This document shows, piece after piece, positions 1 through 7,107 of a DNA stretch of 64,000 nucleotides. The stretch is from NCBI RefSeq assembly GCF_947258575.1, contig NZ_CAMYIV010000006.1:1-64000 (forward strand), given 5' to 3'. Made by a program: the position numbers and the translations under genes. Numbering within the stretch: position 1 is the stretch's first letter; every line of letters starts with the position of its first letter. A model generated the notes under the pieces. It searched no databases. It was not told where the DNA came from and was given only the letters and a program-made list of their open reading frames with translations. The DNA is from an uncultured Alcanivorax sp. (lineage in GTDB: Bacteria > Pseudomonadota > Gammaproteobacteria > Pseudomonadales > Alcanivoracaceae).

Positions 1-2
1 GC

Positions 3-266
3 GACGAGCTTCATGTGACCAAATCCACGATATCCGCCTGGGAAAATGGCCGTGATTCGCCCGGATTTCGTTTACTGCCGAAGTTGAAGGCGGTCCTCGG
101 TGTATCGCTGGATCATCTGATCTGCGGTGATCCGGTCGAGGGTGCCTCAGAGCTGAATTCCAAGTATGACGCCCAGGTACGCAATGACGCCGAAGCCCAA
201 CTGCTCAAGGGCTACCGGCGCCTGTCCGTTAAGCGCCGCCAAGGTCTGCTGGCTATGATTGATTAG
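3..266 (+). CDS. XRE-family helix-turn-helix regulator (5' end outside window)
   Basis: The frame is open from the window edge to a TAG at 264-266, so the start and first helices are missing. The visible part reads LHVTKSTISAWENG followed by a second helix ending in GVSLDHLICG. This is the recognition helix and C-terminal half of a lambda-repressor/XRE DNA-binding domain, followed by a short charged tail. Such proteins control gene expression in phages and integrative elements, which suits the phage-type genes next door. Its last 14 bases overlap the end of the convergent directionality-factor-like gene. The regulated target is unknown. Confidence 0.75.
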   Translation, partial: DELHVTKSTISAWENGRDSPGFRLLPKLKAVLGVSLDHLICGDPVEGASELNSKYDAQVRNDAEAQLLKGYRRLSVKRRQGLLAMID

Positions 267-1143
267 CCTGCCTTTTTCCGGCCAGCTTCTGGCTGAGTCC
301 CTGTGCCGACTGCGGTTGAGCATTGCCCGGTGGGGCCGAGCCTTCCGGCACGAACTCCTCCACGACCTGTAACCCTTCCTCCTCCGAGTACTCGAACTGA
401 GTGTTGAGCAGGCCGGCATGGGCCACCTTGTCCAGCTCTGCTTGGTTGATGCCTTGGTTTTCCCTGACCTTGGCTGTTTCCCTCGCGTGGCTGACGGCAT
501 CCTCCATGGATTGCTCAGCCCGCAGCGTCAGATCCACGTAGTAGATTGGTGCTCGGTGGCTCTGGGTAGTGCTCTTCCCGCGCAGCTTCAGCTCGAGGGG
601 CAGGGTGGCTAGGTTGCCGCCAGAGATGGCATGGAAGTAGCGTAACCGGGCAGCCAAGGTGCGGATGCTGTTGTAGCCGGTGGTCCGGAACACGAAGCAG
701 CCCAGTTCATCCTCTTCCCCGATTCGTACGTACAGACGCCCGTAGGGTTTGCACAGATCGTGGGCGCCGAATTCGCATAGGTCGGGTGACGGGCAAGGCA
801 GTTGCTCCAGGCCCTGGTCGGTGCGGCGCCGACAGATCTCCCCGTCGCCACTACATAGGGGGCGGCCACTCTTGCGCTCGAAGAAGGTGTACTCCGCCCG
901 CAGGTTAAGGTCCGGATCATTGAAAGGCAGGGTGACGGGAATGCTGCGCAGCTTCTTGCCTTGTACTTCCTGACGTAGAGCCTCATCCAGCGGGTGCGGT
1001 AGCCAGCCCTCCCGGGTCTGGATCTGGGTGGTGATGGTGAATTGGTCGTCTTTCTCCGGCAGACGCTTGCCGTTCTTTTCTACCATGCGGCCAATACTGA
1101 TACGGCCAATCACGGGGGGCGTAATGGCGAGTCCTTTGATCAT
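253..1143 (-). CDS. Gp3-like recombination directionality factor / 'hydrolase or metal-binding' protein
   Basis: This 296-residue protein has a conserved cysteine cluster (C97, C104, C117, C123, C131, the last in CKPYGRLYV). I recognise this arrangement from the Gp3-like family, named after serine-integrase directionality factors of actinophages. In Proteobacteria, relatives are usually annotated as hydrolase or metal-binding protein and sit beside YqaJ, DUF932 and RadC genes on integrative elements. The cysteines probably bind zinc. The start has a good GGAG site (AACAGGAGATTCCC). The C-terminal 60 residues are low-complexity and probably disordered. Whether it really controls excision cannot be told here, because no integrase lies in the window. 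Confidence 0.65.
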   Translation of the reverse strand: MIKGLAITPPVIGRISIGRMVEKNGKRLPEKDDQFTITTQIQTREGWLPHPLDEALRQEVQGKKLRSIPVTLPFNDPDLNLRAEYTFFERKSGRPLCSGDGEICRRRTDQGLEQLPCPSPDLCEFGAHDLCKPYGRLYVRIGEEDELGCFVFRTTGYNSIRTLAARLRYFHAISGGNLATLPLELKLRGKSTTQSHRAPIYYVDLTLRAEQSMEDAVSHARETAKVRENQGINQAELDKVAHAGLLNTQFEYSEEEGLQVVEEFVPEGSAPPGNAQPQSAQGLSQKLAGKRQANQS

Positions 1144-1159
1144 GGGAATCTCCTGTTAT

Positions 1160-1198
1160 AAAAAGCACAGCCGCCGGGCTGGGCCCGGCGTTTATGCT
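1160..1198 (-). terminator. Hairpin with T-run in the spacer between YqaJ and Gp3-like genes
   Basis: Read on the minus strand, CGCCGGG (1184-1190) and CCCGGCG (1172-1178) pair around a five-base loop. An outer AGCA/TGCT pairing is followed by TTTTT. It lies after the YqaJ gene and about 10 bases before the Shine-Dalgarno site of the next gene, so it is either a terminator or an attenuator. Confidence 0.6.
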
Positions 1199-1237
1199 GT
1201 TAGGCGTGGCGTGTTGAGTGGGGGGATGGTTGAACGA

Positions 1238-2245
1238 TCAGGCGTTGGGCTTGACCAGGAACCGGCGACTGCCGGCCCGATGCTTGGGGAATTGCTGCAG
1301 TAGCGCGGGCTGAGTCTTGAGCAGGGCGTCAGTATCGAGCACCGTACTGTCCTTGCTGCGTTTCCAGCTCACCTGGCCATCCAGGAAGTAAGCCCGAGCG
1401 GCGTCCCCCATGCGTTGCTGGATGCGCTGCTTGAGCCTTGCTTCCCGCTCGGCCAGACGGGCCAGTCGCTCCCGGATATCCAGCATCTCACTGAAATCAC
1501 CGTTGAGTGCGGTGTCTTCAATGAGATCCAGGGTTTCGCCATCATCACGAGGGTAGAGCGCCCGCAGCGCCTGGTCGGCGGAGTCGGAGCCATCGGCCTC
1601 GGGTGGCGTATCGGTTTCCACCAAGTGCCAGAAAGCCCGCTCCAGCTCGATCAGTTGCTTGATGACGGCTTCATCCCGCTCGATGCGATGCACCTGCAAC
1701 TCCTGCCCGCAGATCAGTACCGCCACGTCCGCTGCCTGCTTGCCGGTGACGGCCAGTTGATGCTGAACCTGGCACTGGATGTACTCCGGTACGCCATCGG
1801 CCCAGAGCCGGGCACCATTAAGGCCAGTGGTTTTGCACTCCAGGATCTGCACCTCTGGATTGCCCACTACCGAGTAATCCAGATTGGCCAGCATCCAGGA
1901 CTTGTCCGCATCCGGGTGCTGGAGTACGGCATTCACTCGCCGCACCTTGTTGCCTGTCGCCTTGGCATAGGCCTCGGCCACCTTGGGTTCAAGAAGATTG
2001 CCCCAGTACAGCGGGGTATGGATGTCGTCCGGATCGGGGGCCGGTAATAGCCCATCCCGACCGGTCTTGATCATCCACAGCTCCAGGGGCGACTGATACG
2101 GGTTGAGCCCCACTGCCGCAGCGGCATCGCTGGCGCCGATACCTTGTTTGCGGACCTTGAGCCATTGTTCCCGGTTCATGCCCTTGGTGGACACCAGGCG
2201 CAGGGCCGGACGGGATGAGGGTTTGATGGCGCGGGGCGTGCTCAT
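1238..2245 (-). CDS. YqaJ-family viral recombinase (lambda-exonuclease-like)
   Basis: This 335-residue protein belongs to the YqaJ/lambda exonuclease fold, which degrades one strand of double-stranded DNA ends to start single-strand annealing recombination in phages and conjugative elements. The family hallmarks are visible in order: GIGASDAAAAVGLNPY (about 36-50), NLLEPKVAEAY (83-93), the metal ligand D123 in ANLDY, and E136-x-K138 in LECKTT. A helical, charged C-terminal region follows (about 250-310). Its ATG overlaps the stop of the upstream 166-residue gene by 4 bases, so the two are translationally coupled. No single-strand annealing protein of the Bet/RecT type is recognisable in the window. 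Confidence 0.85.
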   Translation of the reverse strand: MSTPRAIKPSSRPALRLVSTKGMNREQWLKVRKQGIGASDAAAAVGLNPYQSPLELWMIKTGRDGLLPAPDPDDIHTPLYWGNLLEPKVAEAYAKATGNKVRRVNAVLQHPDADKSWMLANLDYSVVGNPEVQILECKTTGLNGARLWADGVPEYIQCQVQHQLAVTGKQAADVAVLICGQELQVHRIERDEAVIKQLIELERAFWHLVETDTPPEADGSDSADQALRALYPRDDGETLDLIEDTALNGDFSEMLDIRERLARLAEREARLKQRIQQRMGDAARAYFLDGQVSWKRSKDSTVLDTDALLKTQPALLQQFPKHRAGSRRFLVKPNA

Positions 2246-2742
2246 GAGTGACCTCCTTCCAGTTGGGTCAGCCGCTCGGTAAAGCGATCATGGAGATTGA
2301 TCAGCCGGTGGGTCTGGGGCGTCTGATCCGTCGGGATCTCATGACTGCCGCCCTGGCTGAAGAAGGTGACCACCAGATCGGTGATCATCTGCTGGATGTC
2401 AGCTTGGGATGGAAAATTGCCGTCATTATCGAGCAGATAGGTACCGAGCTGTTCGCCCAGAATGGACACCACCTCGTACTCGAACACCCCAGGAAACCCT
2501 TGCGGGCCGTACCAGTAGGGTTGCACCTGTTTCCAGATATCGGGAATGAAGTCACACAGGGTGCGGATCAGCTCGATACAGCCATTACCCCAGATCTCCA
2601 GAAGCCGGGTGCCGCGCTCCTTGTTCAGCATCACCCCTTCATGGAGAAAGGCACCCCAAATGGCGGCCAGATGCGGTGAGAGGGGTGGCGCAGAGAGTCT
2701 TGATTCCCGGGTTACAGGACTATCGTGATTGCGTTCTGTCAT
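2242..2742 (-). CDS. Hypothetical protein upstream of YqaJ
   Basis: I do not recognise this family. The 166-residue start is chosen at 2742 because TTTGGAG lies a proper distance upstream; a longer frame begins inside the preceding hairpin. The protein has a polar N-terminus, then a mixed helical region rich in W, Y and F (IWKQVQPYWYGPQGFPGVFEY), and no cysteine cluster, signal peptide or membrane segment. It overlaps the YqaJ gene by 4 bases, so it probably acts with the recombination genes or is structural cargo of the same element. Confidence 0.6.
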   Translation of the reverse strand: MTERNHDSPVTRESRLSAPPLSPHLAAIWGAFLHEGVMLNKERGTRLLEIWGNGCIELIRTLCDFIPDIWKQVQPYWYGPQGFPGVFEYEVVSILGEQLGTYLLDNDGNFPSQADIQQMITDLVVTFFSQGGSHEIPTDQTPQTHRLINLHDRFTERLTQLEGGHS

Positions 2743-2760
2743 GGTCAGGCTCCAAACAAT

Positions 2761-2795
2761 AAAAAGCCCAACCGGCACAGAGCGGGTCGGGCTTT
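2761..2795 (-). terminator. Intrinsic terminator downstream of DUF932 gene
   Basis: On the minus strand, AAAGCCCGACC (from 2795-2785) pairs with GGTTGGGCTTT (from 2773-2763), with one G-U pair. The transcript then ends in a T-run (2765-2761). The next gene's GGAG follows within about 20 bases. Confidence 0.7.
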
Positions 2796-2826
2796 AGTCG
2801 AGGGAAAAGAGTGAGTCGGGAATCAG

Positions 2827-3795
2827 TCAGGCCACCAGTTCCAGGGTCTGGCTCAGGGCCCGCTGCTTGATCTGGGCACCCTTGCCGAACCAGGCGGAAT
2901 CCAGCCGGTTGTCGGTGCTGCGGGCGCGTCGTTCGTGGTCCACGAACTCGGTGACTGCATTGAGCAGTCCGTAGGCCGTGTTCTTGGCAGACGGTAGCTC
3001 TGCACCGCGACCGGCGCCCTCATACAACGCCATGGCCTTCTTCATGGCCTGTTCGTTGGGCTTCACCAGCATGTCACCAGAGGCGTAGTTCACATCGGTG
3101 AAGACCGAGCGCATGACTTTCTCGGCGGTCTTGCGGGTGATGCGCCGCTCGCTGAGGGCCTTCAGGCGATACATGAAGTCATCCCAGGCGGAGACGGAGA
3201 TCCCCAGCTGTTTCTTGACGGCCTGGGCATCGAAGGTGGTGTTGTGGCGGACTTTCACCGCCTGGCCGGCGCCATTCAGGGCTACCGCCAGGGTGTTGTT
3301 GCACACCACCCGGATGCTTGTGAACTGGGCAGTGGTGGCCAGGGTGCCGTCACAGGCAGTAGCCAGAAGCACATAGCCGTTGGTCTGGTCATCGCCTGCC
3401 AAGGAACCCGTTTGCCCGGTGCGGGCCAGCGCCCAGAGCTTGCGGCCACCTTTAAGGACGCCAGCGGTTTCCAGCTCAAAGCCGGAGCGCTCGGTGAGAT
3501 CCCGGTAGAACTCCAGGATCTGCCGGGGCTGAACCACCTTGAAGCGGTTACTCACTACGGACAGAGGCGCCTGATTGTCTGAGCGGAACAGCACCTTCTG
3601 ATCCGGGAAGGACGAGATCTGGCCGAGGGCGCCGGCCTCGCTGCTAATGAAGCGGACAGGGGTTTCACGGATCTCCCAGTCCATGCCGGCTTCTTGCATC
3701 CAGACATTGAGAGGTTGTTGGGCAGCGAGCTGGTTGCCCAGCCCGTGCCAGGGGGTACGGCCTGCATAGGCCATGCTTTCGACAAGGTGTGCCAT
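2827..3795 (-). CDS. DUF932 domain protein
   Basis: This 322-residue protein begins MAHLVESMAYAGRTPWHGLG, the characteristic N-terminus of DUF932 proteins of plasmids, phages and integrative elements, related to phage/plasmid-like protein TIGR03299. The start at 3795 is preceded by CTTGGAG; a longer frame would read through the upstream hairpin. The biochemical function is not established. The middle contains a hydrophobic core with FTSIRVVCNNTLAVAL, also typical. It lies between RadC-like and recombination genes, so it is best read as integrative-element cargo. Confidence 0.8.
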   Translation of the reverse strand: MAHLVESMAYAGRTPWHGLGNQLAAQQPLNVWMQEAGMDWEIRETPVRFISSEAGALGQISSFPDQKVLFRSDNQAPLSVVSNRFKVVQPRQILEFYRDLTERSGFELETAGVLKGGRKLWALARTGQTGSLAGDDQTNGYVLLATACDGTLATTAQFTSIRVVCNNTLAVALNGAGQAVKVRHNTTFDAQAVKKQLGISVSAWDDFMYRLKALSERRITRKTAEKVMRSVFTDVNYASGDMLVKPNEQAMKKAMALYEGAGRGAELPSAKNTAYGLLNAVTEFVDHERRARSTDNRLDSAWFGKGAQIKQRALSQTLELVA

Positions 3796-3820
3796 GGTAA
3801 TTCTCCAAGAATAACGCTGA

Positions 3821-3833
3821 GCCCGAAACGGGC
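3821..3833 (-). other. Short hairpin before DUF932
   Basis: GCCCG-AAA-CGGGC forms a five-base-pair stem in the spacer between the RadC-like and DUF932 genes, about 15 bases before the DUF932 Shine-Dalgarno site. It has no strong T-run, so it is only weakly terminator-like. Confidence 0.35.
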
Positions 3834-3893
3834 GGATTAACGAATGAGAAGAGGGGTGAGTCAGGGGTAGAGCAAAAGCCCAAGAGGGGCGGT

Positions 3894-4388
3894 TCAGAGC
3901 CAGCCACGCTGGGCCAGGCTGACCCACTCAGAGCGAGACACGACGAAGTGATCTAGTACTCGCACATCGATCAGGGCCAGAGCGTCCTTCAGCCGGGTAG
4001 TGATGGTGCGATCAGCCTGGGAGGGCTCACAGCATCCGGAGGGATGGTTGTGGGCGAAGATCACGGCAGCGGCATTGCAGGCCAGGGCCTGCTGTACCAC
4101 CACACGGGGATACACCGCAGCACCATCAATGGTGCCGTTGAACAAGGACTCGAAACTGAGCACCTTGTGCTTGTTGTTGAGAAAGATGGCCGCGAAGACC
4201 TCGTTCTTCTCCTGGGCCAGGGCCATCTGCAGGAACTGGGCGACATCGGTGGGTGCAGTGAGCGCCTCCCGACCGGTCAGCTCATCCAGCAGAATGGTGG
4301 CAGCGGTACTGACAATCTCCTCAGGCTTCACGCAGCCCTGTACGTGGTACAGGCCCTGCTCGTTCTTTACGAAAGTGGGAATATCCAT
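3894..4388 (-). CDS. radC: RadC-like JAMM/MPN domain protein of mobile elements
   Basis: This 164-residue protein carries the JAMM metalloprotease-fold signature [14 protein letters not shown] (H-x-H, then S and D spaced as in RadC/UPF0758 proteins). The HhH N-terminal part of chromosomal RadC is absent, as is usual for RadC copies on prophages, plasmids and ICEs. Despite the name, a role in radiation repair was withdrawn and the true function is unknown. The start at 4388 is supported by TTTTGGAG upstream. The following gene in the same direction is DUF932, a frequent partner on such elements. Confidence 0.8.
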   Translation of the reverse strand: MDIPTFVKNEQGLYHVQGCVKPEEIVSTAATILLDELTGREALTAPTDVAQFLQMALAQEKNEVFAAIFLNNKHKVLSFESLFNGTIDGAAVYPRVVVQQALACNAAAVIFAHNHPSGCCEPSQADRTITTRLKDALALIDVRVLDHFVVSRSEWVSLAQRGWL

Positions 4389-4407
4389 AAAAACTCCAAA
4401 ACGGCAT

Positions 4408-4430
4408 AAAAAAGCCCGCACAAGGCGGGC
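4408..4430 (-). terminator. Intrinsic terminator upstream of RadC-like gene
   Basis: On the minus strand, GCCCGC-cttgt-GCGGGC is followed by TTTTTT. It ends the zinc-ribbon gene transcript, or attenuates into the RadC-like gene, whose GGAG lies about 10 bases further on. Confidence 0.75.
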
Positions 4431-4468
4431 CCTGGTATGCAGTGAAAAGGGGATGTGCGAAATACGGG

Positions 4469-4801
4469 TCAATCGGTGTCGAGTCGAAAGGCGTGGCCGC
4501 AATCCAGGCACTTCAGGTTGTCGAGGAAGGTCTGGTCGAGCTTATCACCGAGGGCAGCGCCAGCCTCACCGCCAGCTACTCCCCCTATCAAACCGCCAAT
4601 CACGGCACCGGCTATGCCGCCGAGCAGAGATCCTCCAGGGCCTGCGACATAGCCCAGTGTCATGCCCACACGGGCACCACTGGTGGCTGCAGCTACGCCA
4701 CTAGCGGCACCAGCAGCTGTGCCGACGGAACCACATACCCTGCGTCCGTTGTGGAGTGCTGATACCCGGATAGATTGGCAGCTGGGACATTGAATGATCA
4801 T
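4469..4801 (-). CDS. Zinc-ribbon, glycine-zipper membrane protein
   Basis: This 110-residue protein starts with a CPSC knuckle (residues 5-8) and ends with a CLDC knuckle near the C-terminus, so the two ends would fold together around one zinc ion. Between them is a long alanine/glycine-rich stretch with repeated small-xxx-small spacing ([22 protein letters not shown]), typical of glycine-zipper membrane segments. I do not know its function. It is first in the minus-strand cargo block and is followed by a terminator. Confidence 0.65.
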   Translation of the reverse strand: MIIQCPSCQSIRVSALHNGRRVCGSVGTAAGAASGVAAATSGARVGMTLGYVAGPGGSLLGGIAGAVIGGLIGGVAGGEAGAALGDKLDQTFLDNLKCLDCGHAFRLDTD

Positions 4802-4881
4802 TAAACCTCCATGAGATGGGTCAGGAAGGTCATTCCTCCCTGGCTTCGTGGAGGTGATATGTGTCTGAAAAAATCTTGGTT

Positions 4882-4917
4882 AACGTTGGTTGTTGATCTT
4901 GGGTATCAATCAACGTT
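4882..4917. repeat. Imperfect inverted repeat
   Basis: AACGTTG (4882-4888) and CAACGTT (4911-4917) flank TTGAT (4893-4897) and ATCAA (4905-4909). The repeat lies in the 170-base spacer between the WYL regulator end and the zinc-ribbon gene start, so it could be a regulatory dyad for the latter or a terminator for the former. Confidence 0.4.
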
Positions 4918-4970
4918 TATTTGCGAAGGGCATACTGTTTTACCCCTTAATCAAAACTGGGGTTGCCATA

Positions 4971-5858
4971 TTAGTTGTCTTTCCAAAGCCACTTTTGGAT
5001 TGCTTTCCGGTTTCCTAATACAACCTGCTGGGCTATGGCCTCACGGTGATGCTGATCATCCAGTCGTAGAAGTTGCACGATGTAATTAGCCATGGCTGCC
5101 CGACACGTAACGGCCAATACGCCACTTGTCATGCCATAGTCACGAGCAATCACGGCCTGCTGAGCCGGCGATAGTCGTGGGTCGGGAATGATTTCTAGCG
5201 TTAGCGTTTGCTGCCAGGCGGTATCCTGCTCTGGGCCATGCTCTCCAGCTAGACTGATGTCCGGTTTATCCTGAATCCTGCTAAGCACAAAATCCCGATA
5301 GCCACTATTTTTTTCGCACCAGGCACGGACATGCCAGCGCAGACCACTGTGTACCACTGTGTGGGGCTGGATGACCCGATATTCCGGTTCCGGATTGCTC
5401 AAGGAAGCGTACTGGATTTCCACGCGTAGTTTATCGCGGCAGGCCTGGAGAATCGGGCGCAGCACACTCGGGTGTAGGTCACGAGAAGGAGGAAGCAGCA
5501 CTTCGGTATTGAGTTCGCGCACATCCAGGGCCTCAAAGGCACAACTGAGGTCCTCCCGGGCATGCATCATCTGAAGGTACTCATCCGCCACGCCCCGTGT
5601 GAATACGGGCTTGAAGGTGCTGGCGGGCTTGTACCCCTTCAGGGAGCGGTCGTATTCCAGGTTGCCCGGCGCATATTCAGCAAGATAGTGGTTAATGTCC
5701 TTGCTGGCCTGCTGTCGGCCAATGCCAAATGCTCGCTGAAGGTGGTTGGTGGTCAGCCGCCCCTCCCAGAGGGCGATCACCTCGATCAGTCTATAGCGCA
5801 ATAACAGATCCCAGCGCAGCGGCCAGTCTGCCGCGTTTTTACCCGCAGTCCGTGCCAT
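4971..5858 (-). CDS. WYL-domain transcriptional regulator (BrxR/CapW-like)
   Basis: This 295-residue protein has an N-terminal winged helix (about 15-70, WDLLLRYRLIEVIALWEGRL), a central WYL domain (about 120-200, including VVHSGLRWHVRAWCEKNSGYRDF) and a C-terminal WCX-like extension. This is the layout of BrxR/CapW, dimeric repressors that sit beside BREX, CBASS and other defence loci and respond to phage infection through the WYL pocket. The start at 5858 is chosen because TTTTGGAG lies upstream; a longer frame adds ten residues. It is transcribed away from the defence island, so the intergenic region to the right probably contains its operator. Confidence 0.8.
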   Translation of the reverse strand: MARTAGKNAADWPLRWDLLLRYRLIEVIALWEGRLTTNHLQRAFGIGRQQASKDINHYLAEYAPGNLEYDRSLKGYKPASTFKPVFTRGVADEYLQMMHAREDLSCAFEALDVRELNTEVLLPPSRDLHPSVLRPILQACRDKLRVEIQYASLSNPEPEYRVIQPHTVVHSGLRWHVRAWCEKNSGYRDFVLSRIQDKPDISLAGEHGPEQDTAWQQTLTLEIIPDPRLSPAQQAVIARDYGMTSGVLAVTCRAAMANYIVQLLRLDDQHHREAIAQQVVLGNRKAIQKWLWKDN

Positions 5859-5912
5859 GGATATGCTCCAAAAAGCGATATGTGCCAAAAGGCGACGTGT
5901 TCATGTATTCAG

Positions 5913-5928
5913 TATCGACATGACGATA
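5913..5928. promoter_or_regulatory. Candidate operator dyad between WYL regulator and defence genes
   Basis: TATCG-ACATGA-CGATA is a perfect five-base inverted repeat with a six-base spacer, in the divergent intergenic region. BrxR/CapW-type proteins bind such dyads near their own promoters. Assignment to this regulator is inference. Confidence 0.35.
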
Positions 5929-5970
5929 ATAAGTAAATAGCCTTTGGGTGTCATCATGGACGAGACAAAA

Positions 5971-5985
5971 GCGGCAGGATGCCGC
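5971..5985. other. GCGGCA hairpin in the lipoprotein leader
   Basis: GCGGCA-GGA-TGCCGC can form a perfect six-base-pair stem about 20 bases before the Shine-Dalgarno site of the lipoprotein gene. Role unknown. Confidence 0.35.
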
Positions 5986-6020
5986 ATCTGACTTAGGGAA
6001 AAGTGGCGAAGGAGAAAATA

Positions 6021-6833
6021 ATGAAAGTCTATGCACTATTGATGCTGGTCCTGGCGACCATGGCCATTACAGGCTGTTCCGACCCCACCATTGATGCCTC
6101 CAGTGAGGCCAAGATGAAAGAGTCTGTGGCCAAGGTTCGGGAGTCATTGCCCGAAGCGAAGCGGACAGATTTCGATCAGGCGGTTCAGTTGATCGCCTTC
6201 AGTCAGATCGATATGAAGAGCCTGTTTGCCAATGGCGGTGCCGATGCCGGTGATGTGGAGGGCAAAATGCGCGAAGCCCTGAACGGCAAGACGGCGGAGC
6301 AGGTACTGGCCCAGGCAGAGCAAATTCAGGCCGAACGCAAAGCTCGGGAGAAAGAGCAAGCACTGGCCGAGATCCGCGAGCTAGTTGCCAAGCGGGACAA
6401 GGCTGAGCAGGCCAAACAGCAGCTGGACAAATTCCAGGTGGTGCGCTCCCGCTTCTATATGCGGGAAAGGCAATACCTTGGCGAGCAGCCGATCATTGAG
6501 CTAACGGTCAAGAACGGCACGGATCAAGCCATCTCTCGTGCCTATTTCTCCGGCACCATCGCCAGCCCTGACCGGAGTGTGCCTTGGCATGAAGACCAGT
6601 TTAATTACAGCATTTCCGGTGGCCTGGAGCCTGGCGAGGAAGCTACCTGGACGCTGGCACCGAACAGTTACTCTGACTGGGGCAAAGTGGATGCCCCTGC
6701 AGATGCTGTCTTTACGGTGATGGTGGAACAGCTGGACGGGCCGGACGGCGAAGCCCTGTATTCCACCAGAGACTTCAGCGAGCGAGATCGTAACCGCTTG
6801 GCTGAGCTAAAAAAGCAATATGGAGTTGATTAG
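6021..6833 (+). CDS. DUF6694-type lipoprotein
   Basis: The protein (270 residues) starts with a lipoprotein signal, MKVYALLMLVLATMAITGC, with the lipobox cysteine at residue 19. The start at 6021 is preceded by GAAGGAG, so an upstream GTG frame is not needed. After the cysteine comes SDPTIDASSEAKMKESVAKV, which resembles the DUF6694 family. A charged coiled-coil region follows (about 95-140). The C-terminal part looks like a beta-rich domain (about 145-235). It would be anchored in the cell envelope. It lies between the WYL regulator and hsdR; whether it belongs to the defence operon is open, because a large hairpin follows it. Confidence 0.65.
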   Translation: MKVYALLMLVLATMAITGCSDPTIDASSEAKMKESVAKVRESLPEAKRTDFDQAVQLIAFSQIDMKSLFANGGADAGDVEGKMREALNGKTAEQVLAQAEQIQAERKAREKEQALAEIRELVAKRDKAEQAKQQLDKFQVVRSRFYMRERQYLGEQPIIELTVKNGTDQAISRAYFSGTIASPDRSVPWHEDQFNYSISGGLEPGEEATWTLAPNSYSDWGKVDAPADAVFTVMVEQLDGPDGEALYSTRDFSERDRNRLAELKKQYGVD

Positions 6834-6838
6834 ACCGG

Positions 6839-6873
6839 CCCCCCTGCATCATGGGATGCCTGATGCAGGGGGG
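6839..6873 (+). terminator. Strong hairpin after the lipoprotein gene
   Basis: CCCCCCTGCATCA (6839-6851) and TGATGCAGGGGGG (6861-6873) form a perfect 13-base-pair stem with a nine-base loop, starting five bases after the lipoprotein stop. There is no T-run, so it may be a Rho-dependent or mRNA-stabilising 3' structure. Confidence 0.6.
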
Positions 6874-6916
6874 TAATAGGGGAGAAGGAATGTGTAGAGG
6901 GGAGGCACTCATGATT

Positions 6917-6959
6917 CTTTGTGATAGCCTTTCCAACACGATGAATAACCTTCACAAAG
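6917..6959. promoter_or_regulatory. Spaced inverted repeat upstream of hsdR
   Basis: CTTTGTGA (6917-6924) and TCACAAAG (6952-6959) are perfect reverse complements 27 bases apart, in the 270-base leader of the restriction operon. A further GAGTTG-gcag-CAACTC hairpin lies at 7023-7038. These are candidate regulator sites; no consensus promoter stands out. Confidence 0.35.
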
Positions 6960-7107
6960 CACCAAAAAAGGTGGCGTGGAGCCAAAATGATATTGGCCGG
7001 ATAAAAGAGGGCTGATAGGGGGGAGTTGGCAGCAACTCAAAGGGCCACGAAGGAGCCTGGTGCTGCCTTGGCCTTATATGTCGGGCCAAGCAGGGGAAAA
7101 GGGATTT

